Shown here: one piece after another, positions 25,237 through 36,825 of the stretch
Layout of the letters: every line of letters begins with the position of its first letter
Numbering within the stretch: position 1 is the first letter of the stretch
Assembly (NCBI GenBank): GCA_963920575.1
Contig: OY986966.1
Span: forward strand, 516,130 to 580,129
DNA: 64,000 nt
Origin: Narthecium ossifragum
Taxonomy: Eukaryota; Streptophyta; Magnoliopsida; Dioscoreales; Nartheciaceae
Reading direction: 5' to 3'
Position numbers and translations under genes: made by a program
The notes under the pieces: model-generated
What the model was told of the DNA's origin: nothing
Databases searched by the model: none
What the model saw: the letters and a program-made list of their open reading frames with translations, nothing else

Positions 25237-26405
25237 TTATTTTTAGTGGGTGCGCTCTGCCAGCTCGTTGCTAGCTAACAATGAGGGAAGTCCAGCGGTG
25301 GTGGAGGGACCGTGGTATCTGGTGTTGGGCCGTTCTCTACTTCAAAAGCCATTGCGAGGCCCCTCGCCAGGTGGGAATCCAGGTGGCAATGCATGAACCA
25401 TACCCCTATGGATCGAGGCCATTTCAAATTAAAGATAGATCAATTCATGCTATTCTTTTCGTTGTCGAGATGTACCTAAAATGCAAGAGAATTAATGGCT
25501 CTGTACCTGGATTATTGGCGACGAACCGGATGACCGCCCAGCCGGCCACCGGAATTCCAATGGTGTTTCTCACTTGGGGATTTACGAGATTGAATCTCTT
25601 GGGGTCTCTGGCGGGATCATAGGTCCCGAAACCCTGTGCCAACACGAAGAAGCTGAAGCCATGGAGGTGCATGGGGTGGTTCTCCGCCCCAATGACCGCT
25701 GTGTTCTGCAGTACCATCTCCACCGTCGCGTTATACTTGAGCTTCTTCAACTTCGTGCCGACCACTGGCGTAGGATTAATGGTATTCGCCGACAGGTTGC
25801 TGGTGAAGTCGAACACGACCGGCGGCATGTCGGGGAAGTCTGATTCATAGATTCCCCGCACTCCTTTGAAATGGGCCTCCAGCAATGACATCTTAGTGGG
25901 GAATTGGAAGGACACATTGTTCATGGTGCCGGCGAGGTTTCCACGAGTACACGACTCTTGGTCCGGACGGCAGGGGAGGACTCCCAGTCCACAAGTAACG
26001 AACATGTGTTCATGGACAGAGAGGGGTACCTTTGGCAAACCAGGCTTTTGGAGGCCGGTCAAGTTGCTGTAAAAGCGATGAGCAGTCGGGGTGTCGTTGA
26101 ACGCCGGCATGACCGGCATCTTGGGCCGCTGGTGCTCGGCTGCTGACGGCGTCGTCCTCGTTTTGTAGTTGATGATGCCAGTGGTGGTGGTGGTGTCGAA
26201 GAGCGCGGGTGGGGACCTAGGAATTGCACTGATGTATGCGCTTGCTGCCATGTAGTAGCTGGCCGGAGGGGCGTCGGCCACCATAAGGGCGTCGACAGTC
26301 TGGCCAGGAGCTAGGACCAGCACGTCGGTGGCGTAGGGGGTGGTGTAGGAAGCATCCACGGCTACCACCGTGAATGCGTGCCTGGTGATCTTGAAGAACA
26401 GATTA

Positions 26406-26426
26406 TTATCGACTGCAGCGTTGATG
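26406..26426 (-). promoter_or_regulatory. degenerate miR397-type site in laccase A exon 5
   Basis: The coding strand here reads CATCAACGCTGCA then diverges. Many plant laccases carry a miR397 target at this position (motif RIINAA..). Three of 21 positions differ from a perfect complement of miR397, clustered toward the miRNA seed end, so regulation would be weakened. Confidence 0.5.
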
Positions 26427-26559
26427 ATTCTCAACAGGTAGGTCTCACCGTGCACGACGTTTAGCTTGAATGTTGCTGCAACCAGATCAAGTATGAGCAG
26501 GGCTGTTAGTTGATTTCTTTTTTTGTTTTTTTATTAGTTAAGTCTTTTATATCCTGCTT

Positions 26560-26815
26560 ATGGTCCGAAGACTTTGCCCTTACATTTTCAACGAATCAAA
26601 TCTGCGGTTTGGTCACTTTATTTTTATTTTTTATTCAAATATTAAAGTAATAATTATGAAATTATCATTATTTTACCTACCCATTTCTCTCTATTTTTTC
26701 TTACCCATATTTCTTAAACTCACCTTTTCTAACGCTATCACCTTTGACTCCACTTTTTTAAAACCCGTATCACACGGAGGCCGGGAGACTAACCGGTAAC
26801 CGCTTGAGCTACTTG
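26560..26815 (-). mobile_element. possible SINE-like repeat in laccase A intron 4
   Basis: On the minus strand the segment starts with 'agtagctcaagcggttacc', which resembles a pol III A box, followed by 'ggttagtctcc', a weak B box, then a body with 'gcgttagaaaaggtgag' and 'gtaagaaaaaatagagag' that recurs at 9740-9830 and 3360-3480. A tRNA-derived SINE is plausible, but no target duplication was found. Confidence 0.35.
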
Positions 26816-26882
26816 AGGACTTGTGTTAGTTGATTAACTCGAGACTTGGGTGGGGGTAATGAAATTACTTACTTTCCCCTGA

Positions 26883-29800
26883 ACATTTATAGAGATCTCC
26901 CATCCTGCCGTTGATGGTGAATGCATCAGAGACGGGAGAGGGCTGTGCAGTTGCTAAGGCTTCCTTCTCTATATCCACCACATTGGCATTCCACCATTCT
27001 CCTGCATATCAAAACTCAAGTAGGTCTTTTTTGCGCCAAGAATTATAATGCCAGATAAACAATTAAATACTAGTAGAATTGGTTTCATTTTACCCAGAAT
27101 GATGGGAACTTCCTTATAGGGCTTGGAAAAAGGGTAGGCCTTCGTGCCAGCTCTGGGCCGAATTAGGAGAGCTCCATGGACTGTGGCGCGAAGCGTGGAG
27201 AAATGGGCGTGCCACCAGAGCGTCCCCTCCTGGCCGATGATCTTGAACTTGTACGTGTACTTGTTCCCAGGCTTTATTGGGCACTGGGTAATATAGCTCG
27301 GCCCATCAGCCCACGGAGTTAGAAGCTGGAATATCCCATGCCTATCCATATATATACCCACGCTCAATTAGTCATATACAAAATCATGATCACGGATCAC
27401 CCACTAACAAAGATCAAATAGAGGGGTTTTTATCTAGGGTTTAAATTTACCAGTGGATGGTGATGTTGTAGGGGGATTGATTGATGACATGAACGATCAA
27501 AGTGTCACCTTCGCGAGTGTGGATCGTTGGGCCGGGCAGCATCCCGTTTACCACGGTGATCACTCTTTCTTCGCACAGTCTCGTGACTGTCAAGTTCCCC
27601 ACCTGAGCAAATACCTAACGTTTTAGACATCCTCTCTCTCGATATTATTTAAAGGGGACTTGTGGGTGCTAGTTTCTCTATTTCTTTTGTTTGTGGTGTC
27701 CCTAGCTGTTGTTTACATTTGTGCTTTTCTAATCCAAAAACAAAAGAACAAAGAAATCAAGGACAAATGTTTTTAATTAAAAAATCTTCATGAAAAATTA
27801 GACTCCTCAACGACTGCACCGGATTTAAATAAGTAATTGCTGATAGCCACTCGGCACCAAAAGTGGGGGCGGCTAATTAATTAATTACTAGATATTTCAT
27901 GTTAATTCTGTCCATAAAAAAATGGCTTGTAGTTGTAGATTTATGAGGCTTGTTTTGGAGTTTGCTAATATACTTCAATGATACCTCTCGCTTCTAATTA
28001 ACGTCTAGTGAGTTAATAAAACCAGGAAATGTAAGCAAAGGAGTGAGAAAACGAGTACGTAAAGATCTTCTTCTTTTATAATTACCAATAAATAATTAAC
28101 GTTGCAAAAAAAAATAAAAAAAATCATGGTTTTGTTGGAAAATTCATTAACTGCTTGCTATTGGTGCAATTAAATTAGCAATGATCCATTTCTAAGCGCA
28201 TCAATGGCCTAGCTACTTCATGTTAGGATGTCCTTCTTGGCAAGTGAGCTTAAGAAAGCAGTCACTCAGCATGCCCAATGTCACTCCTTGCTTGTATGAT
28301 TCCACATTCAAGTATGTAGCACAGAACAGAACTAACAACGAGAAGAAAGAAACAATTATGAAGCTGCAAAGATAGATAGGCAGGTATTGCTTACATGGAA
28401 TGTGTGCTCCACAACTGATGCATGAGTCACCAATCCCAGCAGTGTGAATGTGATCACGCACACCGGTAAGAATATAAACCGCGCCATGCTGCTCACGGAC
28501 TGCTAGCGCGCAGAGAACTGATTGAGATAAGTGCAGAGCGCGCGCGCGGGCGGGGAGGATTTGTCTGAGAGATTTCTGAAGAAAGAGGAAAGAAGCTCAA
28601 TGCTCGTATCCAGATGGTGTATAGAGAGAACCCACGTATATATGGTGGCCGTGCATTTATGGAGCTTAGGAATGTAGTGCCAAAGCTAGCTAGTGACGAC
28701 GATACAAACTTAAAGTATCAAGGAAAGTCCATCCTCCATGCTTGCACGTAAGCTATTTCATTATATATGGTGTTAGGTACTATATAGCTAGCTAGCTAGG
28801 CAGCTAGCATATATTAGATTATTAAATCAAGCCTAGTTGGCCGGCCTGGCCTTAGTCTCCTTGTTTAATTAGAAAAATCAGACAATTACACGATAATTAA
28901 TTGATAAAAGAACATGTAGTAGAGTACGTGACAGAGATGAGCTTCAATCGGTTAATTTGCTTGGCTTGCCCTTTAACTGGGTTTTTTGAGATCAGATCAC
29001 TGTTGTTTTTAGTTCAAGCCTTGACAAGTTGATTATTGCTGGCCTTCTTCAGCCTCTATATTCATAGTCTCCCCAAAAGAACGTGCAGTTGACCTTTTTG
29101 CTTAATAGATGAGATTTTTCTTTCTTTCTAGTTACCTTTCAGGTGCCACGTAGCCCAAAAGCTTGATCATAGACCAGCCATGGGCTTTCTCTCCCTGATG
29201 ACGCCATTCGTGAGTCCATGGAATTGATGACAGCAGTACATATAAAAATGTAGATAATGATGGATTCAAGTCATTAATTAGGAGACACACTCAGATGGTG
29301 GTAGGAAAGGATACATCAATGGCGAGAGATCATGCAATCATGCAGGCAATTGGGCATCATCTTTGTACCCCATGCTGTGTATCTATCTATGTCATGCTGC
29401 TACAAAGGGAATCAATTCATGGAGTTGCTGAAATATCAACATTCTTGCTCCAGCCGGCCCTGGGATTAACTAATCAGAACAAAAAAGTTAAGAAATATCG
29501 ACATCATGCATGCTTAATTAGCGTGGTCGTATTTCTATGGAGGTTAGTTGTATGTCACGCAAATTAATGACTGAAATATAAATATGTAGAACATTTGTTT
29601 GGAGCTAAAACTACTTGTAATAAATTGCAAATTACTTGCCATTGTTAACAAAAATGGCAGATCATGTAACATTATCCATGTTGGACTTCAAAGATTTAAA
29701 CCCATTAGGCCATTACCACATTACGCATGCAGATTCTTTAGCCTTCGTTATTCTAATTGTGGATAAAAATACATATTAGATATCAAATACAGTTTAAAAT

Positions 29801-29937
29801 AGCAATTATTTTACCATATAAATTATTGTTCTGTTGATGGACCTTGCCAGGAAGACAGACGGCTACCGGTCTTGGGTTTGACGGGCCTAGAGATGGAGCC
29901 CTTACAGTGGATCTATGGATGTACGCTGATGACACCA
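26883..29937. repeat. left arm of laccase inverted duplication
   Basis: Read on the minus strand, this region matches 60840-64000 on the plus strand: exons 4 to 1 of laccase A against exons 1 to 4 of laccase C, and about 1.4 kb of upstream DNA as far as the phrase 'gacgggccta' near 29880. Exon 3 of the two copies differs by one amino acid that I can see. The arm continues past the Copia insertion at 35577-35640. Confidence 0.9.
28488..29880 (-). promoter_or_regulatory. upstream region of laccase A
   Basis: No gene is seen. It serves as promoter and leader for laccase A, and is duplicated at 22950-23690 (direct) and 60900-61980 (inverted). A (GC)n tract 'gcgcgcgcgggcgg' lies near 28539-28552 in the leader, with a matching 'cgcgcgcgcgcgc' tract in the laccase C copy. 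Confidence 0.5.
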
Positions 29938-30667
29938 TGTTGCGCCGGAAGGCACCCCCAATGCAAGAATCCACCACCAATCGAGAAAGAAAACAAACCA
30001 CACACCAACGAATAGAGGGAGAGAAAAATAGAGAACACACAAAGAACACAAGGGTTTAACGTGGTTCGGCAATAGCCTACATCCACGGGCGGCACGGCGG
30101 GGTCAATCCACTAATCAAGATGAAGGATTACAAAGTAGGGCAAAAGCCTCTCTCCAAAAGGCTCTCAAGCTCTCTCCAAAACCCTATTTTTCTTCCTTAG
30201 ATATTAGGGTTACAAACACTCTATTTATATCCCTCCAAATAACCCAAACCCAGAATTAATCTGAGCCATCGGATTTGCCATCCAATTGGGTCCGATCGAT
30301 CCTACTAGAGAGGAAGGATCGATCGATTTGCTTGAACGTCGACGGATCCCAGAAATCCCGAGTCCGATCGATCCTACAGTAGAGACGGATCGATCGGAAC
30401 CAAATAGGAGTGATCCTTGGCGTAGGAGCGATCTTAGGATCGATCGCTTGAAGCTTCCTCCAAAACACCGTCCTCTGTCTGGGGAAAATGCAGAGCAGGA
30501 TCGATCGCTCTATAGAGCTGGATCGATCATGCAGAGTCCGATCGATCCAACAAGTGTGAAATGAGCCAATAGTCATCAAATGCAAGAAGGATCGATCGGA
30601 TGTTTGAAACAAGCCAAAAAGCCAAAGCCGGATCGATCGGATGTTGGATGGAGCCAAAAAATCAACA
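29938..30667 (-). repeat. Copia 3' LTR
   Basis: 730 bp, starting tgttgcgccgg and ending tcaaca on the plus strand. For the minus-oriented element this is the 3' LTR. It holds about ten GATCGATC words between 30290 and 30640 and a TATA-like 'tataaatag' read on the minus strand near 30231-30239. Confidence 0.95.
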
Positions 30668-30683
30668 AATCTCCACCTTGGCG
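30668..30683 (-). promoter_or_regulatory. polypurine tract of Copia element
   Basis: Immediately next to the 3' LTR the minus strand reads 'aaggtggagatt'. It is purine-rich apart from its T residues and in the expected place for priming plus-strand DNA synthesis. Confidence 0.6.
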
Positions 30684-30787
30684 AAATTTCCAACATCAAC
30701 CAAATAACCTCTTCATCTCCAAACTTCAAAGTAGATAAGTGCCAGCCGCCTGCAAATCGCGTCCGTAGACGCCAGACCCGAAGGTAT

Positions 30788-33700
30788 TCAAACATGCAAA
30801 ATATTGGCCAATTTCAAACAATGTTGGAACTTGACCCCAGTCACCACCTTGGTTAACATATCTGCAGGATTATCTGTAGTCCCAATCTTCTGAAGAAGAA
30901 TATCTCCTTCATCCAAAATCTCCCGAACAAAGTGAAAACGGACGTCGATGTGCTTCGTTCTTGAATGATGAACTTGATTCTTTGCTAAATGTATTGCACT
31001 CTGACTGTCACAGTAGACAACAACGTGCTGCTGAGAAATTCCCAAGTCCTCAATCAAACCATGTAACCAAATAGCCTCTTTAATGGCTTCTGTAGATGCC
31101 ATGTACTCCGCCTCCGTAGTAGACAAAGCAACTGTAGACTGCAAAGTCGACCTCCAACTCACTGGCCCTTTAGCAAGAGTAAAAACATACCCTGTAGTAG
31201 ACCTGCGCTTATCCAAATCTCCAGCATAATCTGAATCCACATATCCAACTATATGACAATCCAGCTGATCATCACATCCAAACTTCAAACCAACATCTAC
31301 AGTACCTGAGATGTACCGTAAAATCCATTTCACAGCCTGCCAATGCTTTTTCCCTGGATCATGCATGTACCTGCTTACCATACTAACTGCCTGTGAAATA
31401 TCTGGCCTTGTACACACCATAGCGTACATTAAGCTTCCAACAACATTTGCATACGGAACTCGAGCCATAAATTCACGCTCCTCATCCGTCTGTGGATACA
31501 ACAAAGCACTAAGTTTAAAGTGAGGGGTCAAAGGAGTACTCACAGGTTTAGCTTTTTCATCCATGCCAAATCGCTGCAGAATTTTCTTCAAATATTGCTT
31601 CTGTGACAAACAGACTGTCCCCTTCACTCTATCTCGCTCAATCTCCATGCCCAAAATTTTCTTTGCTTCACCAAGATCCTTCATCTCAAATTCAGTCTTC
31701 AACTGAGCTTTGAGCTTATTAATCTCCACCTTGCTCTTAGATGCAATGAGCATGTCATCAACATATAAGAGCAAATATATGAAGGATCCATCTCGTAACT
31801 TCCTGAAATAAACACAGTGATCAAAATTGCTCCTTGTATACTTGATACCTTTCATGAAGTGGTCAAATCTCTTGTTCCACTGCCTTGGAGACTGTTTCAA
31901 ACCATACAGAGATTTCTTCAATTTGCAAACCAAGTTCTCTTTTCCAACAATTTTGAACCCATCTGGTTGAGACATATACAGATCCTCCTCCAAATCACCA
32001 TGCAAGAAAGCAGTTTTGACATCAAGTTGTACTAATTCAAGATCAAACTGAGCAACCAAGGCTAACAAAATACGAATAGAAGAATGCTTGACAACTGGAG
32101 AAAATACCTCATTGTAATCTATTCCTTCTTTCTGAGCATAGCCTTTAGCTACAAGCCTAGCCTTGTATCTCAGATTGCCTTTTGCCAATTGATCCTCCTT
32201 CTTAGTGTAAACCCACTTGTAACCAATAGCTTTCTTTCCCAAAGGAAGTTGTACCAACTCCCATGTCGAATTCGTAGAGAGAGATTGCATCTCTTCATCC
32301 ATAGCCTTCTTTCATTCTACTTTCTCAAAACTCTTCACTGCTTCTCTGTAAGTAGATGGAATATCATCATCAATAACTGAAAGTGCAAATGCTACCAAGT
32401 CTGTATACCTGGCAGGCTTTCGAATCTCTCTTCTAGGTCTATGGACTGCAATTGAATCTGGTTGCTGTGGATCCTCCTGAGTCTCCTCCTCATCTAAACT
32501 TGATTCCTCATTCTGAACATGTCTGCTATCCATCTTCACTGGAACAACTGGAGCCTCAAACTCCACCTGCTGAAAAATACTCCTACCAGTACTCTCCTCC
32601 TGAGAGTTTTGCATATTTTCCTTCAACATGGATAACTCATCAAATTTAACATCTCTGCTCATAATAACCTTCCTGGACTGAGAGCACCAAAGTCTATATC
32701 CTTTTACACCAGTCTTGAAACCCAAGAATATTGCTTTCTTGGATCTAGGATCTAGCTTACTTTCCCTAACATGATAATATGCAGGGCAACCAAATATATG
32801 TAAAGAATCATAATCTGTAGCAGGATGTCCAAACCATACCTCAAGTGGAGTCTTTCCCTCATTTGCAGATGCAGGTAATATGTTGATGAGGTGACATGCA
32901 TATGACAAAGCTTCAGCCCAAAATTCTTTTCCCAAGCCAGCATTAGACAACATACATCGTACCTTCTCCAGTAAAGTACGATTCATCCGTTCTGATATCC
33001 CATTCTGTTGTGGTGTCTCCCTAACAGTGAAGTGTCTAACTATCCCTTCATCCTCACATAGCTTCAAGAAAGGATCTGATTTGAACTCACCACCATTATT
33101 AGAACGAAGACATTTAATTTTTCTACCAGTTTGAGTTTCTATCATCTTCTTCCACTTCAAAAAATTATCTAACACTTCATCCTTATGCTTCATAGGATAA
33201 ACCCAAACTCTTCTAGAAAAATCATCAACAAAAGAAACAAACCAATGCATACCTCCCAAAGATGCTGTCTTGGTAGGACCCCAAACATATGTGTGTATGT
33301 AATCCAAAATACCTTGAGTTTGATGAACTGCGGTGCTAAATTTAACTCTAGTTTGCTTGCCCAAAACACAGTGCTCACAGAAACTGAGTTTGCATACCTT
33401 TGCTCCTTTTAAGAGACCTTGCTTCATCAATCCATTCAAGGCTTTTTCTCCTGCATGTCCCAATCGCATATGCCATAGTCTGGTGGTATCTTCTAACTCA
33501 TAATTTTGAGAAACAACTGCTGCTCCACCTACTATAGTGCATCCCTGTAGAAAATACAAATTCTTCTTTCTAATTCCTTTCATCACCACAAGAGCTCTTG
33601 AAATAACCTTAAGAACTCCACCTTTCATTGTAACTGTGAAGCCTTTAGATTCCAAAACACCCAATGATATGAGATTCTTCTTCAAATCCGGGACATACCG

Positions 33701-34783
33701 AACATCTGTTAACTCTTTGACTGTTCCATCATGCATCTCCAACCGGATTTTACCTATCCCTTTCGTCATACATGCGTTATCATTACCCATATAGACTACT
33801 CCACCATCCAGCTCCTCAAAGCTGGAAAACCAATTCCTATTCGGACACATGTGATAGGTACAACCCGAATCCAAAATCCACTCGTCAGTGTCACAAACCA
33901 ATGCTGAACCAGTCAAAGCTATATCTGAATCTTCATCATCTGAGTGCGCTACATTCGCCTTCGAATTCTTATTGTCCTTGTTCTTCATCAACACAGGACA
34001 ATCTTTCTTCCAATGCCCTTTATTGTGACAATAGGAACACTCATCCTTCGCAGGAATTTTTCTTTCAGCCGATGCACCCCTCGACTTCGATCGGAACTTC
34101 CCATGTTTGCCAAATTTCTTCTTCTCTGATCTACCTCGTACGATCAAAGCTTCTGAACCTGAATCTCGATGAACTTGCTTATCCAATTTCCGATACTCAT
34201 TATTTATCAAAGCATTAGCAACATCTTCATACTTGATCTCACTTTTCCCATATAATAAAGTAGTAGTCAAGTGCTCATACGAATCAGGTAAAAAATTCAA
34301 CAACAAGAGAGCTTTATCTTCATCTAATATCTCAACTTCTAAATTTTGTAAATCAGCAAGAATCTTATTATAACCATTCAAATGCTCAGACATAGAAGTA
34401 CCTCCTTTGTATTGGAAACGGAAGAGCTTCTTCTTCAAATAAAGCCTATTCTCAATGCTTTTGGTCATAAACTTGTCCTCCAATTTCTTCCACAATTCCT
34501 TTGCTGAAGTCTCCCTCATTACAAAATACTTCTGATCCCTTGCCAAACAAAGCCTGATAGTTCCACACGCCAGACGATTGATCTTCTTCCAATCTTCATC
34601 TGACATCTCCTCGGGCTTCTCTTCCAAAGTTATGTCTAGTTCTTGCTGGAACAAGACATCCAAGACCTCGCACTGTCACATTCCAAAGTTGTTAGTTCCA
34701 TCAAATTTCTCTACCTCGAACTTCGTATTCAAAACTGTGGATCTGGTCGCCGGTGTAGATTTCGACGACGACTCCTCAGACAT
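30788..34783 (-). pseudogene. Copia gag-pol polyprotein with two in-frame TGA stops
   Basis: One frame of about 1331 codons from ATG at 34783 to a stop at 30788. In order: gag with the zinc knuckle CSYCHNKGHWKKDC; aspartic protease WILDSGCTYHM; the GAG-pre-integrase segment LWHMRLGHAG; the integrase core with FVDDFSRRVW and QQNGISERMNRTLLEKVR; reverse transcriptase with YVDDMLIAS; RNase H with YVDSDYAGDLDKRRSTTGYV. Two TGA codons interrupt it, at 34678-34676 near the start of gag and at 32314-32312 just before reverse transcriptase. Both stand where this family has tryptophan, so each is a single G-to-A change. No frameshift was noticed. It would need readthrough or a helper element to mobilise. 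Confidence 0.92.
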
Positions 34784-34833
34784 CTTCTCGATGTGGATGG
34801 TGAATCAACTCCAATGCCTAGATTTGAACCTGA

Positions 34834-34845
34834 GCTCTGATACCA
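34834..34845 (-). promoter_or_regulatory. primer-binding site (initiator tRNA-Met)
   Basis: On the minus strand TGGTATCAGAGC starts two bases inside the 5' LTR boundary. It is complementary to the 3' end of plant initiator methionine tRNA, the usual Copia primer. Confidence 0.9.
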
Positions 34846-34847
34846 CT

Positions 34848-35576
34848 TGTTGCGCCGGAAGGCACCCCGATGCAAGAATCCACCACCAATCGAGAAAGAA
34901 AACAAACCACACACCAACGAATAGAGGGAGAGAAAAATAGAGAACACACCAAGAACACAAGGGTTTAACGTGGTTCGGCAATAGCCTACATCCACGGGCG
35001 GCACGGCGGGGTCAATCCACTAATCAAGATGAAGGATTACAAAGTAGAGCAAAAGCCTCTCTCCAAAAGGCTCTCAAGCTCTCTCCAAAACCCTATTTTT
35101 CTTCCTTAGATATTAGGGATACAAACACTTTATTTATATCCCTCCAAATAACCCAAACCCGGAATTAATCTGAGCCATCGGATTTGCCATCCGATTGGGT
35201 CCGATCGATCCTACTAGAGAGGAAGGATCGATCGATCTGCTTGAGCGTCGACGGATCCCAGAAATCTCGAGTCCGATCGATCCTACAGTAGAGACGGATC
35301 GATCGGAACCAAATAGGAGTGATCCTTGGCGTAGGAGCGATCTTAGGATCGATCGCTTGAAGCTTCCTCCAAAACACCGTCCTATGTCTGGGGAAAATGC
35401 AGAGCAGGATCGATCGCTCTATAGAGCTGGATCGATCATGCAGAGTCCGATCGATCCAACAAGTGTGAAATGAGCCAATAGTCATCAAATACAAGAAGGA
35501 TCGATCGGATGTTTGAAACAAGCCAAAAAGCCAAAGCCGGATCGATCGGATGTTGAATGGAGCCAAAAAATCAACA
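34848..35576 (-). repeat. Copia 5' LTR with U3 promoter
   Basis: 729 bp, nearly identical to 29938-30667. It is the promoter-bearing LTR of the minus-oriented element. The GATCGATC cluster (about 35200-35550) lies in U3, upstream of a TATA-like 'tataaata' near 35131-35139. Confidence 0.95.
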
Positions 35577-35581
35577 CACCA

Positions 35582-36200
35582 TCCATCCTGAGCCTATCCG
35601 GCTATCCCTATTATTGAGTGGTAGTGATTTCTTTCTCAAGATTTCTCCCAAGCTCTCTCACGTTCACTCACAACCAACCCTTTTTTTTCATAATACATAG
35701 TTTTCTTCATAATACATATATAGGTAAACAGCCACCTATATATAGGAAATCATGAGAGTCCTGTTATAATAGGAGACAAAATCAATTAATCTTACCTCTT
35801 TCTCACCCGTACATACTATGCCAAGAAAAGGTAAGTTGTTCGAAAGAGAGTCCTACTAGAGAACAAAGTTCTCCAGGATAAAAAAGGAGAGGAAAAAGAT
35901 CTGTTGATTGGGTTGCTGGATTGATTCGTATTTTTCAATCAAGAGTGAGCCAATAATGGGATTTTTTTCGATAAAAAGGAAACTCTTGCTTGCTATAATA
36001 GTGAGTTGTATTGGACGTAAGTTTAGCCTCCACTGACTCAATATAAGGCATGTGTAATGCAAATGAGGCTTCTCATTAGTTGCTATATGCATGAGACTCA
36101 AAAAAGAAATCTCGCTTATTAACCCGTAGAGCCCTACCTAAATAATAGGGGGAAGGGTCCAGAGCCCCACATGCAAAAGACCATTTGACTAAATACCCTT
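35582..36200. other. end of left arm and unassigned DNA
   Basis: Up to about 35640 this continues the left arm of the inverted duplication ('ccatcctgagcc', 'ctattattgag'). Beyond that is AT-rich sequence with no recognised gene. The stretch 35830-36110 looked organellar in style, but I cannot name a plastid gene in it. Confidence 0.35.
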
Positions 36201-36499
36201 GCACACTGTTTCGGGATAAAAAACCCAAACCCTTAAATCTTTTTCTTCTTGCAGCGTTTTGGACGCCACCACCCCAAACCCCATGCTCTCTTTCACTCAG
36301 CTTTCCTCTTTCTTTAATTACCCGTTTACATCTTTATTAGGCTTTCATCTTACAGCTGCTCACGACTTCTTCTTTCGCCCTTGTCTTCTCTAGCTAGATA
36401 GCCAACTTGAAGATAGATAGATATATAGGAATATAAGTCGTCTCATCTTCTTTGATGAACACTTAGTAGCCCATTGTTCTCCATGGGGTTGTCAGAGAA

Positions 36500-36818
36500 G
36501 GATGGAGTGGGAGTACTGGCTTCGCCAGAGGAGGATCCTGGCGCCCACATGCTTGTTGTCCCACCCGAAGGTGTTGTCCGACTGCTCGCCGCCGAGGGTT
36601 TGACCGTTGATCTGGATGTAGTTGAGGTAAGTTGGGTTCCTTGTGGCCATGTGCAGCCATGGAGCACCCCATAGCAGCTCATCCTTCATATGCCATTGAT
36701 GTGCCAATGTACATGAAAGCCATTAGAAACAGAGCCTTTTTTTTTGTAAAAAAAGCTAGCTTTTGAGAAGAAATAGAGGAGATGAGGAACCTGGCAGCCA
36801 GAGTAGGAGCGGAATGAA
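36500..36818 (-). pseudogene. GH9 endo-1,4-beta-glucanase fragment with intron
   Basis: The minus strand reads DELLWGAPWLH, ATRNPTYLNYIQINGQTLG, then DNTFGWDNKHVGARILL: the conserved central block of plant glycosyl hydrolase family 9 (cellulase) enzymes, which cut beta-1,4-glucans of the cell wall. The exon starts at 36683 after an acceptor; upstream a short exon encoding RSYSGCQ ends at 36791 with a GT donor, so an intron (36684-36790) is kept. After ARILLW the protein similarity stops. No catalytic-domain ends, signal peptide or start remain, so this is a captured scrap. Confidence 0.8.
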
Positions 36819-36825
36819 TTCTCGG

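Larger units (their letters stand above)
25275..28487 (-). pseudogene. laccase A, 6 exons, with one frameshift in exon 5
   Basis: Plant laccase, a secreted multicopper oxidase that couples phenol (monolignol) oxidation to reduction of O2 in the cell wall. Minus-strand exons: 28487-28395, 27602-27451, 27341-27094, 27001-26873, 26476-25507, 25405-25275. Exon 1 encodes a signal peptide ending [11 protein letters not shown]. Copper ligands are present: HWHG across exons 2/3, WWHAHF, HPMHLHGFSFFVLAQGFG, and [18 protein letters not shown] in the last exon. In exon 5, a run of four T (26460-26463 plus strand) where three are expected shifts the frame between TFKL and VHGETYLLRI and brings an early stop. 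Everything else is intact, so this is either a very young pseudogene or a one-base sequence error. With one base fewer, the six exons form a single frame. Confidence 0.9.
29938..35576 (-). mobile_element. complete Copia LTR retrotransposon (5639 bp)
   Basis: The element is bounded by LTRs of 730 and 729 bp that begin TG and end CA, and by the 5-bp target duplication cacca (29933-29937 and 35577-35581). The empty site survives in the right arm near 60645-60655, where the same sequence has a single CACCA. Gene order on the minus strand is LTR, primer-binding site, gag, protease, integrase, reverse transcriptase, RNase H, polypurine tract, LTR, which is the Copia order. About a dozen differences between LTRs (roughly 98 percent identity by eye) point to a recent insertion. 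It is probably non-autonomous now because of two in-frame stops. Confidence 0.95.

Noticed and set aside
35830..36110. Plastid DNA insertion
   Set aside because: The composition suggested organellar DNA, but I could not match it to any plastid gene and did not want to guess.
36474..36674. Plus-strand 66-codon protein
   Set aside because: It is the antisense shadow of the GH9 fragment read on the minus strand.
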